Source: Alligator mississippiensis (Eukaryota > Chordata > Crocodylia > Alligatoridae). From it: DNA of 64,000 nucleotides. Both the position numbers and the translations under genes were made by a program. Shown here piece by piece: positions 57,101 through 64,000 of this stretch. The DNA lies in the NCBI RefSeq assembly GCF_030867095.1, contig NC_081835.1, positions 38,795,892 through 38,859,891 of the forward strand, given 5' to 3'. Within the stretch, counting starts at the first letter, position 1, and each line of letters begins with the position of its first letter. The notes beneath the pieces are model-generated. The model was not told where the DNA came from. It searched no databases and worked only from the letters and a program-made list of their open reading frames with translations.

Positions 57101-60100
57101 TTAAAACTACTTTTGTTAAGCATGTTATGTGACGTTTTCTTGTGAATTTACATAATTACCACTTTTCACAAATCTTTATCATTTTGCGGTTACTCTGTGC
57201 TAACTGTAACACTGCAAGCATCAGTCTTCCAATAGCTGCATATTCAAATAAAAGACATCTCAATGTTGTCTAATCATCATTTTACTAAGACTTGGAAAAA
57301 GGTACCAAAGAGAGTTGCAGATTTTTTTTTTTTTCTGCTTCAATCTCTTACCTCCAAGATTTATTTGTGTTTTTTATTACAAAGTATCAAAACCATAAAA
57401 CTTTCAACTCAACACCAGCTTTCTCGCTTCAAAACTCAAGACAACAACATTCACATCATAACAGAAGAATCTTTCCCGAACAAACAAACAAACGCTTCTC
57501 CCCCTTTTACATAATCAACTCAAAACATTTCAACTCCGTCTCATTTATCAACACATAACATACATCATAACATTGTTTCTCTTGAACCTTCCCTTCTCCT
57601 TCCCTTCCCTCCTACTCAAACAACTTCCTTCAATCAATCCCTTCCCACTCCCCTTCCCCTTTCCTCCTATAATACTCCAATTCCGCGTATACTAAATAAA
57701 CACATTCCCGTGAAGTGAAATAAAGCCCCTTCTGAACCAATAGACACCTCGTTTTCCACACCGCCACCCGTGTACACAATAATAATATCCGAATTTCCCA
57801 TTCCTTCACCTTCTGCCTTACCAAACCATACACCGCCCCCTCGTAACTCACACAATCTCCCCACCCTATCGCTTTACAGAACCCCGCCACCCGCTGCCAA
57901 ACCCTCTGTGCAAAAAAACACTCCTATAACACGTGAAACACAGTTTCCTCCCTCCCACATAATTCTCTTAGACACTCCCCCGACCGCAGCAACCCCCATT
58001 TCCTCTGCTCTGCCCTCACCGGTATCACCCTCCTAACAACCCTCCATGCAAAATCCTCGTGCTCCCCCTTCCACCTCTTTCCCACTATCCCCTTCCAGAC
58101 CCTCCCCACCTGCCCTTCCGCCAACTCCCCTATATCTGCCATTTCGTCCCTCCCCCGAATTTCCCTCAACACCCTCACCAAAGAGAGTTGCAGATGTTCC
58201 AGCTGCTATATGTAACTTAACTTGGCTGCTGCCCTCCTTCTGGAGACTCTTAGCTTTTTATAGCCCTTTTGACATCACCTGTGAGATGCAATCAAGGCCA
58301 GGTGTTGTTTGATGCCAACCAGCCAATTTAACAAGCATCACTGGTTACCTAAGAGAGTGATATGGGCTCAAGCCCCTGTCCCCATGCCATGAGGTCAGTG
58401 CCAACACAATAGAGGTGGAGTTCCCACCCTCTTACCTGAAGTCACTTGCATCTGCAGTAACCCGGGGCAACCAAATTGACAGACAGGTGGGAAGACAATG
58501 GCAAGGAAAAAATGTAATGGGAGAGTCTGGGAAGAAACTGGGATGACATTCTTCCACACATGTGAAGCTCCAGATGCTTTAATAAGAGTAGCTCTTGCAG
58601 CCACTCTAATTTAAAGCGTTCCCTCCCCTCCACCCCTCACTCCTGCCACACATGTATAAATACCCATAAAGATTAGAAAACAGAGGAAAGGAGGAGAAAT
58701 AAACTGAAAGCTGACATCCCTCAGAAATCAATGACTGGATGAAATTTATCTTCTCAAACCTCAGGAAAAGCCTCCCATGTGTGATTGGCTTCATAAACAG
58801 ATTCATCATTCCTGCCAACATATTGCAACCATATCTTCAGGATACCAGCTAGGTGCTGTAAGGATCAGGAATTCAATTGCTTACTCAAGAACCTCAGATT
58901 TGTAAAATTACATTATGGTCTTTTAGTATCTTGAGTATTTGGGCCACTGTTGGATGTGGGATAGTAGGTTTTTATGGATAGAAAGCCAGATCAGTCTGCC
59001 AAATTATTAATTCTTGTAAAAACTTCTTTGTTGCATTAAACTAACAATGTTCTTATTGTGTGCTTGGTTTTTTTTAAAGTATCCAGAAGGGCTTGGGAAA
59101 TATGACTACATTCCAGGATTTGCCATACGAGGACTTCACTATGATGTAAAAAAGGTAAGTCACGCACATCTGCTTCATACTTCCGGTGTACTGATACTAC
59201 AGGAAGGAGTTCTTTGAATATCTCTTTCTTGTAATGACATGATTGAAATGATTTTCAATAGAATATATACTGTGGATTATTTTCTTTACCTGCTTATTCC
59301 TCCCTTGTAACCTCTCTGGGGCAAGGACTGTGTCCTCTTACAGCATAGCAAGGTACCACTTGTTCTTAGGACCTCTGGGTGTCACCTTAAACATTGTGAG
59401 AATAGTTGCCAATCTGAGAGTAAGATAGGTAGATAGTAGTATACAGAATAAATCCAAAGCAGATCTTTTCATTTTTGTATAACTTTTTTTAATACTTCTA
59501 CAGATCTGAAGCTTGTGTAGTTACTGTGGATATTCACTGGAGAGATAGTGTTTAGGAATATTAGGGAATAACCTGCTTTCATAGTGGTGAATAGGTAAAT
59601 AGCTCTGATATTACACCTTTATCTGTGGTTTGCAGTTGTAAAGCATGAGTCTGTTCTGTCTTTGGCTAAGAAATTCCAGCTATGGCTACATAGTACCGAG
59701 ATGAGAGAAGAAATAAACCTGTGAAGAAGAGAACTTTCAACAAAAGAGACTTGCCCAGCTTCCTTTTGTTGCGGGGGAGGGAAGCATGTTTCATTTTGCT
59801 CAAGTCAAATGTGATTGCATATAGATCTGTACAGATAAGGACTTCCTCTGAAATATGTACTTTCTAATGTGAGATATAACATTAAGATAATGTTCTGTTA
59901 TAAGTCCTACATTTCTTTTCTATCTGTAGCCTTTTTCAGAGAGATGCAGTAGAACCTTGTCTGTGGTACATTTCTTTGTGATGCTTCCAAACAGCGTTCC
60001 CTCTAAGCTGTGTGGCGTGCGCAGCTGCACAGGCACACTCATGCTGCTCTGCCAGATGTCTGCACAGCTGCGCATGCCATACAACTTAGAGGGAACGCTG

Positions 60101-63100
60101 TTTCCAAACCTGTTGCAGGGTGGTTTTAAACACAGTTTTTTAAATGTATTCACAACTGAGATTTAATTTAACTGCAATTAAAGTAATCAGGACGTCAAAC
60201 TTATTTAGGTTCTTCTTGAATAAACATAGGTAAATAGGCATTTTGTATTTCTATTCACAGAGCCTTCTGATGAAGATTGATGCTTTCCACTATGTCCAGT
60301 TGGGCACTGCATATAGGTCTGTCAGATGAGAACACACTTTACTAAATGTTCAACACTTCACATTCAAAGTCGAATCACAAAAATCTCAAAATGTAACTTA
60401 GAGTGAAAAGCAGCCTTCTCTAGCTTTTCCTGTTCCTACTTGCTTTGTCTGACGTGCACTTACATGTGTCTGCTTTGCTCAAGCATTTTGAGCCAAGTGT
60501 GGGAGTAAAGGCTCAAACTTTTGTCTTGCGGGTAATGATGCATAGGATTACTTATCCCACTCAGGCTAAGTTGTAGAGAAATGTGTGTAGGCAATTTATG
60601 CAACTAAATTATTATACTAGGGAGAGACTTTCTTTACAGAGAAGTTCATATGTGCAAGAGCCACGCTGACAAAATTCTGCTCATGTTGGAAAGCTATGAC
60701 GAAAGTCCTTTGCAAGTGAAAATGAAGAGGTAGCTTTGAATTTCTTTGGAATGGGATGATTTTCTAGGAGGGTAAAGGAAAAATTATCTAATAAGCCAAC
60801 GAGTCAGGATTGCATTTCTTCAATAAGAAAAGGCTGAGAGCAGGCTACAAGTCCTTGACTAGAACGTTAGTAACCCACATAGTCACTTTCATTGCTTCTG
60901 CATGCTGTGTCTTGGCAGCTGTTGGACTAATTCAAGTTGGGAATGACGTTCTTGATTTAAAAGCTCTTCCTATTCCATGGCAAGTCTTAAACAGGTCTTA
61001 AGTGCCAGCAAGTCCCATTGATTTCACTGAGATTTGGGTGTGGTGAGCACTTGCAGGATTAGATTTATCTTTTAGAAGCCAGGGAATAAATGCAAAGTAA
61101 CATGAGAGCCTTTGGTTTGCACGTTCTTTGGGGCCATTCCAAGAATATAGAGCAAAGTAATGTTTTGCCTTTCTTTAGCTGGCTGGAATAGTTAAATATT
61201 TTTCCAAATAAAGATCCAAGCAACTCATGACTAATATCCCCACCTTACCTCTAAAATTTGTTCTGGGTTTTTGAGCGTCCCCCAGAATAAGTGATGTCAA
61301 ATATTTGCCAACATTAAGCAAACAAGCCATTTACACTGAGACAGAGTAGTGAAGGTTAATAATGGCTGACGCAGGAACATGTGAGCCCGACTTCTCCTCT
61401 CCCTGCCTTTCCTTTGTACCTGAAAATGGGTCACCATAATAGTTTGTTAATTTTCATGACTACTGTTGGCATGAACAGAAACAACTTTAAGCGCACACAT
61501 TACAACATATAACATCATTAGACTGGAAAAAAAAGCTGACGCCATCTATAATATTTTCTGTCTGATTACCCAGCTTGTGCTACCATATTAAGTGATATTG
61601 TGCCTGTTACTGCCTTTGAGGCATTGGTGCTTCTGATTGTGGTGCATTCCTTTAATTGGAAGGTCAAAAACTGTACCTAAAATACAACTTTCTAAATTGA
61701 AAGAAGTAGCTAGGGACTTCTGCAATGAGATGTTGGCATTAGATTCAGATAGAAGTGAACTTTTTGTCATTGCAACATGGGGGACAGATGTACAAAATGA
61801 GTTGGCGTATCTTTTAACCCTCTTGCCCACCCTTTGTTCCTCCAAGGTCCCTCTCTTGCATACGAGATCCTCATTTACTTTCCAGTAGCATGTGTTATAT
61901 TTGGCAAGAGACTTCAATCAGGTTTTGATTTCCATCCTATAACCTGTAGTGCCTCTTGAATTCAGCTGTGGTATAAAAATATTGCCTGTATAATTGGCTT
62001 CAGTTTTTGTCAAGCAAAAAGTTGATAGAATGAAGTCGGTGATTGTCAAACAGGGTGCTGTGAGATGCTTTTGAGGGTGTCATAGAGTGTTATTAATACT
62101 ATTAGGTGTGCAAACATGTGCATGATTCACAAGATAAACCCAGAGATTTCAAATAGTAATCTATAGTGTCAAAACATTCTTACCTGTTGTGGTTCTCTCA
62201 GTTCTTTGCAGCAGATAATTGCTCTATTTTTCCATAGTAAAAAAAAAAAAAAAAAAGTAAGTAAAAGTTAAAAGTTGACATTGTTTGAGTGGTTGCTTGA
62301 ATCTAAAATGGTTGAGAACCACTGCTCTAAATTAAAGAATTGATTCAGGAATGCTCCATTCATTAGATCCTAACATTTGTCCTTACTTAGCATTTATTTC
62401 CACTGGTATCAATGAGGCTTTGAGGTTTATAGTAGTTATCTAAATAGTGCCCCTCCCAAATTAAGGCCACCCTTGCTGATTATTCCCACAAGCTTTAATT
62501 TTAAGGACATTGGCTCTAAGTGATACTATGGGAGAAAGGAATGTTCTCCTCTTTAAAAACCTTAAATCATCCTGTATGCTTTTCCAATTAATAATATATT
62601 TTTGGACAAAGCATGAAAGATTATGCGGATTGTAAGCTGTATCTTTAATCCTGTATCAAAGCCCTCAGAATGGCATCATATTCTCCCTGAGCACTGAAGC
62701 CAAATGTTTTTCTTTGAATTTTGTGTTTTTTGTAGCTAAGCTCCAGTTAAGTTAAAATCTTAATACATTCTACCTCTGGGAATTTTTCCTTGCATACAAG
62801 TTTGTTATTGGTTTTCTGGAATTGCCTCATACTTCACAGAAGCTTCTTGAGTGGGTTTATTATGAAGAACTTGTTTAAATCTGTTTAATTTTTTTAAACA
62901 AACATTCAGTACCTTCAAACACTCTTCCCAAGGGAAACATTCTCACTTGTTGATTTAAAAAGAAGGGTAAGATCACTGCTTATTGAGTAACAGTTTGGAA
63001 AATAACTAATCAAGTGCATGCATCTGTAAACTAATAAAACCTATTACATTTTTTAAAGTTACACTAAAACATGGCAAAAAGTAGACTTGTATAAAGAATA

Positions 63101-63715
63101 AGATTATCTTTGATTTATATTTTCTTTAAGACACTATTTTCTTGAGTATTAAAATTAAACAACTGTAAAACATTGAATACTGAACAAACTATCTACAGGT
63201 ATCATAAAGATTCTTGGGAAGTCTTGTTCCTTGCATTAGTCAGTTTTGTTGTGGCATGATCAAGGCCAGCTACCTTCAGTGGTATATTTCCAAGCTTGGA
63301 ACAAAAAGTTGTAGTGATAAGAGTTTTTTGGTTTTTTTTTCCCCCTTCAAGTTGAGAGCAAATAACACTTCTCAATCAAGCAGAGGGTTGAGCTTCTTAA
63401 CTATTTTAAGTGTCTGATGGAATATTTTTGTTGCTGCTATTTCAGAACTCCTGATATGTGCAAAATTGCATTTGGAATTTAAAACTAACATTGTGGCAAT
63501 GTCTTTTTTTTTTAAGTTCTAAAGTAGAGGAAGAGTTTGCCTTTTTCTCTGCCCTTCTTTTTGCATCCCAATAACTGCTGGCATTTAATTGTGATCCACT
63601 GACTTTAATTTTATCTTGTAGGGGGCTAAGACCTGTGCCTGATGAAGAGGTTATTGAGTTGTATGGGGGTACACAACACATCCCTCTGTACCAGATGAGT
63701 GACTTCTATGGCAAG
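45673..63715 (+). CDS. NT5DC2: NT5DC2 (5'-nucleotidase domain containing 2), 5' five exons, continues beyond window
   Basis: NT5DC2 belongs to the HAD superfamily, IMP/GMP-specific 5'-nucleotidase-like group (PFAM 5_nucleotid); its physiological substrate is not well established. Five exons are seen: 45673-45949, 56858-57042, 59080-59154, 60261-60316 and 63622-63715, all GT-AG with matching phases, encoding residues 1-229. Exon 2 carries the HAD motif [11 protein letters not shown], with Asp125 and Asp127 as the expected nucleophile and acid/base. Other family blocks are [39 protein letters not shown] and [20 protein letters not shown]. The remaining HAD motifs lie past the right edge. The first ATG in the CpG island was chosen as start because it opens the frame that runs into [14 protein letters not shown], the junction seen in long vertebrate isoforms; an in-frame GTG 18 bp upstream is unlikely to be used. 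Confidence 0.94.
45950..46477 (+). other. NT5DC2: NT5DC2 intron 1, 5' part
   Basis: The CpG island fades by about 46060. The rest shows no recognisable element. Confidence 0.5.
46478..46801. mobile_element. hAT MITE, about 320 bp
   Basis: It begins CAGGGGTTCTCAAACTTTG and ends CGCTGTTTGAGAACTCCTG, a clear hAT-type inverted repeat. Flanks agree at only about half the 8 positions. Confidence 0.6.
46802..47289 (+). other. NT5DC2: NT5DC2 intron 1, unassigned
   Basis: No recognisable element between two hAT MITEs. Confidence 0.4.
47290..47383. mobile_element. Palindromic hAT MITE, 94 bp, exact 8-bp TSD
   Basis: It starts CAGTGTTTCCTCTAAGCTGC and ends GCAGTTTAGAGGGAACGCTG, so almost half the element is terminal inverted repeat. 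It is flanked by identical CTGGCAGG copies (47282-47289, 47384-47391). Same family as 59992-60100. Confidence 0.85.
47384..49807 (+). other. NT5DC2: NT5DC2 intron 1, mostly unique
   Basis: AT-rich unique-looking DNA to about 49080. From about 49180 to 49807 there is a more GC-rich stretch with three imperfect AACTG(T)(C/G)CCATGCACC units (49325, 49434, 49664), probably the interior of a hAT-type element whose right end is at 49848. Confidence 0.45.
49808..49848. mobile_element. hAT right-end remnant
   Basis: The reverse complement reads CCACTGGTTCTCAACTGGGG, a hAT-type terminus of the GGTTCTCAACC family. The left end is unresolved. Confidence 0.5.
49857..50062. mobile_element. hAT MITE, about 206 bp
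   Basis: It starts CAGAGGTGGCAAACTGTGAT and ends AAGGCTGGCCACTATTG (inverted repeat). Flanks TTATAGAG and ACCTAGAG share their last five bases. Confidence 0.6.
50587..50616 (+). repeat. Poly(T) tract
   Basis: T-run with a single G interruption, inside the hAT element. Confidence 0.85.
50722..50890 (+). repeat. Polypurine tract, about 165 bp
   Basis: Almost only A and G on the + strand (GAGAGAGAG, GAAAAAAGAG, GGGAAAGAAAG words). Such tracts with mirror symmetry can form triplex DNA. The opposite-strand open frames rich in Ser/Leu/Phe are artefacts. Confidence 0.9.
51121..51148 (+). repeat. Poly(A) tract
   Basis: An uninterrupted A run of about 28 inside the hAT element. Confidence 0.9.
51218..52213. 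mobile_element. Solo LTR fossil nested in a hAT element, about 1 kb
   Basis: The block starts TGTGATGGGGTTG and ends CCCAA-type TTTGGGTTGTGACA, with TG/CA ends; orientation is probably minus. It is unusually CpG-rich for a dispersed repeat, suggesting a fairly young or protected insertion. It carries three imperfect copies of a GGAG...GGCTCC palindromic unit at about 51569-51704. No internal retroviral region is attached. The immediate flanks do not show a clear duplication. Confidence 0.6.
51569..51704. repeat. Three imperfect palindromic repeats in the LTR
   Basis: Units resembling CGGAGTTTGTTAGGCTCCGC followed by GGGTCCG recur at about 51571, 51632 and 51672. Each can pair CGGAG with CTCCG. 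In an LTR this position suggests a repeated U3 enhancer, by inference. Confidence 0.65.
52512..53587. mobile_element. hAT-type element with GGGGTGCACTGATA terminus
   Basis: The reverse complement of the right end reads TAGGGGTGCACTGATAAAGA and continues into CCGATACCAATAGCCGAT; the left end has CACTGATAAAAGGAAAAT. The two form an inverted repeat. The interior is GC-rich and resembles that of 53690-54340. No exact duplication was found. Confidence 0.55.
53690..54345. repeat. GC-rich dispersed repeat, unclassified
   Basis: It shares words such as GGGAGGGAAGGGG and GGGGCAGGGGCTGGGG with the interior of 52512-53587. It is probably a non-autonomous transposon interior without recognised ends. No coding similarity despite open frames on both strands. 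Confidence 0.4.
54346..55305 (+). other. NT5DC2: NT5DC2 intron 1, unassigned
   Basis: AT-rich DNA with a GTTT-rich tract at 55030-55075. Nothing recognisable. Confidence 0.45.
55306..55440 (+). mobile_element. hAT MITE left fragment, 'GGTTCTCAACC' family
   Basis: The sequence GCATTGCTTTTCAATCATGA followed by ATGCC and later GTTAGCATTGTTAAGTGT corresponds to the left part of the 13412-13690 family. The right part is missing. Confidence 0.45.
55475..55500. repeat. 26-bp near-perfect palindrome
   Basis: AGCAGACTC is followed by GATTAATT and GAGTCTGCT; only one symmetric pair is mismatched. It is centred between 55487 and 55488 and could form a cruciform or be a dimeric protein-binding site. 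Confidence 0.8.
55550..55772. mobile_element. MITE related to 38752-39284
   Basis: The right end AAAGTGCATGTGTAGATGTG then CCCACTGAT parallels AAAGCATCTTGTATAGACAT then GCCCAGTAAT of the 39.2-kb copy. TTACTGCGCATTAG words also recur. The left end is uncertain. Confidence 0.4.
55773..56857 (+). other. NT5DC2: NT5DC2 intron 1, 3' part
   Basis: A T-rich tract lies at 56027-56047. The rest is AT-rich unique sequence running into the exon 2 acceptor. Confidence 0.5.
56858..57042 (+). CDS. NT5DC2: NT5DC2 exon 2 (HAD motif I)
   Basis: The acceptor is TTTCCAG ending at 56857 and the donor GTAACC begins at 57043. The exon completes Asp93 and encodes 61 residues including [33 protein letters not shown] and [13 protein letters not shown]. 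The DYDYT signature marks the phosphatase active-site loop. Confidence 0.95.
57304..58481 (-). mobile_element. LTR fossil fragment hosting the L1/Tx1-type insertion
   Basis: Outside the LINE, 58196-58481 resembles the LTR at 27900-28609: both have GGCTGCTGCC, TATAGCCCTT, CCAACCA(G/A)CCAATTT and CATCAC blocks in the same order and begin, on the minus strand, at CCAAATTG(A/T)CA. The left limit is unclear. It is a solo LTR piece in NT5DC2 intron 2. Confidence 0.55.
57323..58176 (-). mobile_element. L1/Tx1-type non-LTR retrotransposon 3' end, with poly(A) and exact 19-bp TSD
   Basis: The insertion is bounded by identical ACCAAAGAGAGTTGCAGAT copies (57304-57322, 58177-58195). A T13 run at the left is the poly(A) tail of a minus-strand element. 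The minus strand encodes the C-terminal end of an ORF2 beyond the [22 protein letters not shown], then [16 protein letters not shown] with a Cys/His knuckle, then (next frame) [20 protein letters not shown] to a stop near 57630. This DFAWR-VHxxLPVRA-C-LCG-EETVFH layout is typical of L1/Tx1-group LINEs, not CR1. One frame change separates the two open parts. The + strand is almost devoid of G. It is 5'-truncated. Confidence 0.8.
58482..59079 (+). other. NT5DC2: NT5DC2 intron 2, 3' part
   Basis: Unique-looking sequence to the exon 3 acceptor; nothing recognised. The intron's 5' part, 57043-57303, is the same. Confidence 0.5.
59080..59154 (+). CDS. NT5DC2: NT5DC2 exon 3
   Basis: This 75-nt phase-0 exon lies between AAAG (ending 59079) and GTAAGT (59155). 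It encodes [20 protein letters not shown] then YDVKK, matching the family block after motif I. Confidence 0.95.
59155..59991 (+). other. NT5DC2: NT5DC2 intron 3, unassigned part
   Basis: AT-rich DNA without a recognised element before the MITE at 59992. Confidence 0.5.
59992..60100. mobile_element. Palindromic hAT MITE, 109 bp, 7/8 TSD
   Basis: It starts CAGCGTTCCCTCTAAGCTGT and ends ACAACTTAGAGGGAACGCTG. The inverted repeat continues inward (GTGTGGCGTGCGCAGCTG against CAGCTGCGCATGCCATAC), so nearly the whole element is a hairpin. Flanks CTTCCAAA and TTTCCAAA differ at one base. Same family as 47290-47383. Confidence 0.85.
60261..60316 (+). CDS. NT5DC2: NT5DC2 exon 4
   Basis: This 56-nt exon lies between TTCACAG (ending 60260) and the donor GTCTGT at 60317. 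It encodes [18 protein letters not shown] and two bases of Arg198. The donor is weaker than its neighbours, but the phase and protein match leave little doubt. Confidence 0.93.
60317..62036 (+). other. NT5DC2: NT5DC2 intron 4, 5' part
   Basis: Unique-looking DNA. Short open frames near 60810 and 61637 have no similarity to known proteins. Confidence 0.5.
62037..62324 (+). mobile_element. hAT MITE, 'GGTTCTCAACC' family
   Basis: It starts CGGTGATTGTCAAACAGGGT and ends AATGGTTGAGAACCACTG. Interior blocks GATTCACAAGATAA, CAGAGATTTCAAATA and GTTGTGGTCTTTCTGAGTTC-like words match 13412-13690 in the same orientation. It contains an A18-type run at 62238-62256. Confidence 0.7.
62325..63621 (+). other. 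NT5DC2: NT5DC2 intron 4, 3' part
   Basis: AT-rich unique sequence to the exon 5 acceptor. Nothing recognised. Confidence 0.5.
63622..63715 (+). CDS. NT5DC2: NT5DC2 exon 5
   Basis: The acceptor is CTTGTAG ending at 63621 and the donor GTATTG begins at 63716. The exon completes Arg198 and encodes [20 protein letters not shown] then [11 protein letters not shown]. This is the last exon in the window; phase 0 at its end. Confidence 0.94.
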
Positions 63716-64000
63716 GTATTGAAATAACTACTTCAATGCATTCCTTAACATTGAGATGTAGAATTATTTTTCCCTGTCAGCTAAAAAATTAAATGCATAA
63801 GGACTAAATTCTTATAGTTTATGCAAATTTGAAAAGGGAGAGACCTTAAAATATTTGAAAAAGTCATTCTGTGGAGCTTAACTAAAGGGTGAAGAAGCTA
63901 CCAACTGTCTGAAATGATTCTAAATGATTGGAGTATTGGTTCAGGACTGAATAACTGAGAGGTGAGGTTGCCAGAGTCTAACAGATAAAAGGTGCTTCAT
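63716..64000 (+). other. NT5DC2: NT5DC2 intron 5, truncated by the window
   Basis: Intronic sequence after exon 5; the gene continues beyond 64000. Confidence 0.6.

Noticed and set aside
1-64000. tRNA, rRNA, snRNA genes, CRISPR arrays or clustered defence-type systems
   Set aside because: None seen. The only tRNA-like sequence is the degenerate SINE at 11300-11466, and the genome type makes prokaryotic systems irrelevant.

Overview
The window is vertebrate nuclear DNA, most likely from a crocodilian, with a turtle as the main alternative. Genes are split by GT-AG introns. The dominant repeats are CR1 LINEs whose 3' ends finish in short ATTCTATGA-type tandem repeats, with many hAT-type DNA transposons and solo LTRs. 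The species call is an inference from repeat style and protein divergence.

Three host genes form the conserved PBRM1 - SMIM4 - NT5DC2 block, in the order and relative orientation known from human 3p21. The last three coding exons of PBRM1 (PBAF chromatin-remodelling subunit) lie on the + strand at 348-9143. SMIM4/UQCC5 (70-aa mitochondrial complex III assembly factor) is complete in two exons on the - strand at 36299-37399, tail-to-tail with PBRM1. NT5DC2 (HAD-family 5'-nucleotidase-like protein) starts on the + strand at 45673, head-to-head with SMIM4, and runs off the right edge after five exons.

Layout: 1-9.1 kb PBRM1 exons and introns, with two large hAT elements in neighbouring introns; 9.1-12 kb PBRM1 3' UTR or flank; 13-36 kb intergenic repeats, including a decayed PIF/Harbinger transposase, several CR1 copies, LTRs, and a younger CR1 inserted into an older CR1; 36-37.9 kb SMIM4 with its CpG island; 37.9-44.9 kb repeats with a second young CR1; 44.9-46 kb NT5DC2 CpG-island promoter; 46-64 kb NT5DC2 introns, carrying a hAT with a nested solo LTR, and a purine-rich L1/Tx1-type LINE nested in an LTR.

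The three host genes have no common pathway beyond synteny, although SMIM4 is mitochondrial and the NT5DC2 N-terminus looks like a mitochondrial presequence. I found no tRNA, rRNA, CRISPR or operon-like system and no convincing novel protein-coding gene. The interest lies in the transposon archaeology and in the genes' regulatory ends. All reads were by eye; similarities between repeat copies are visual and no alignment was run.
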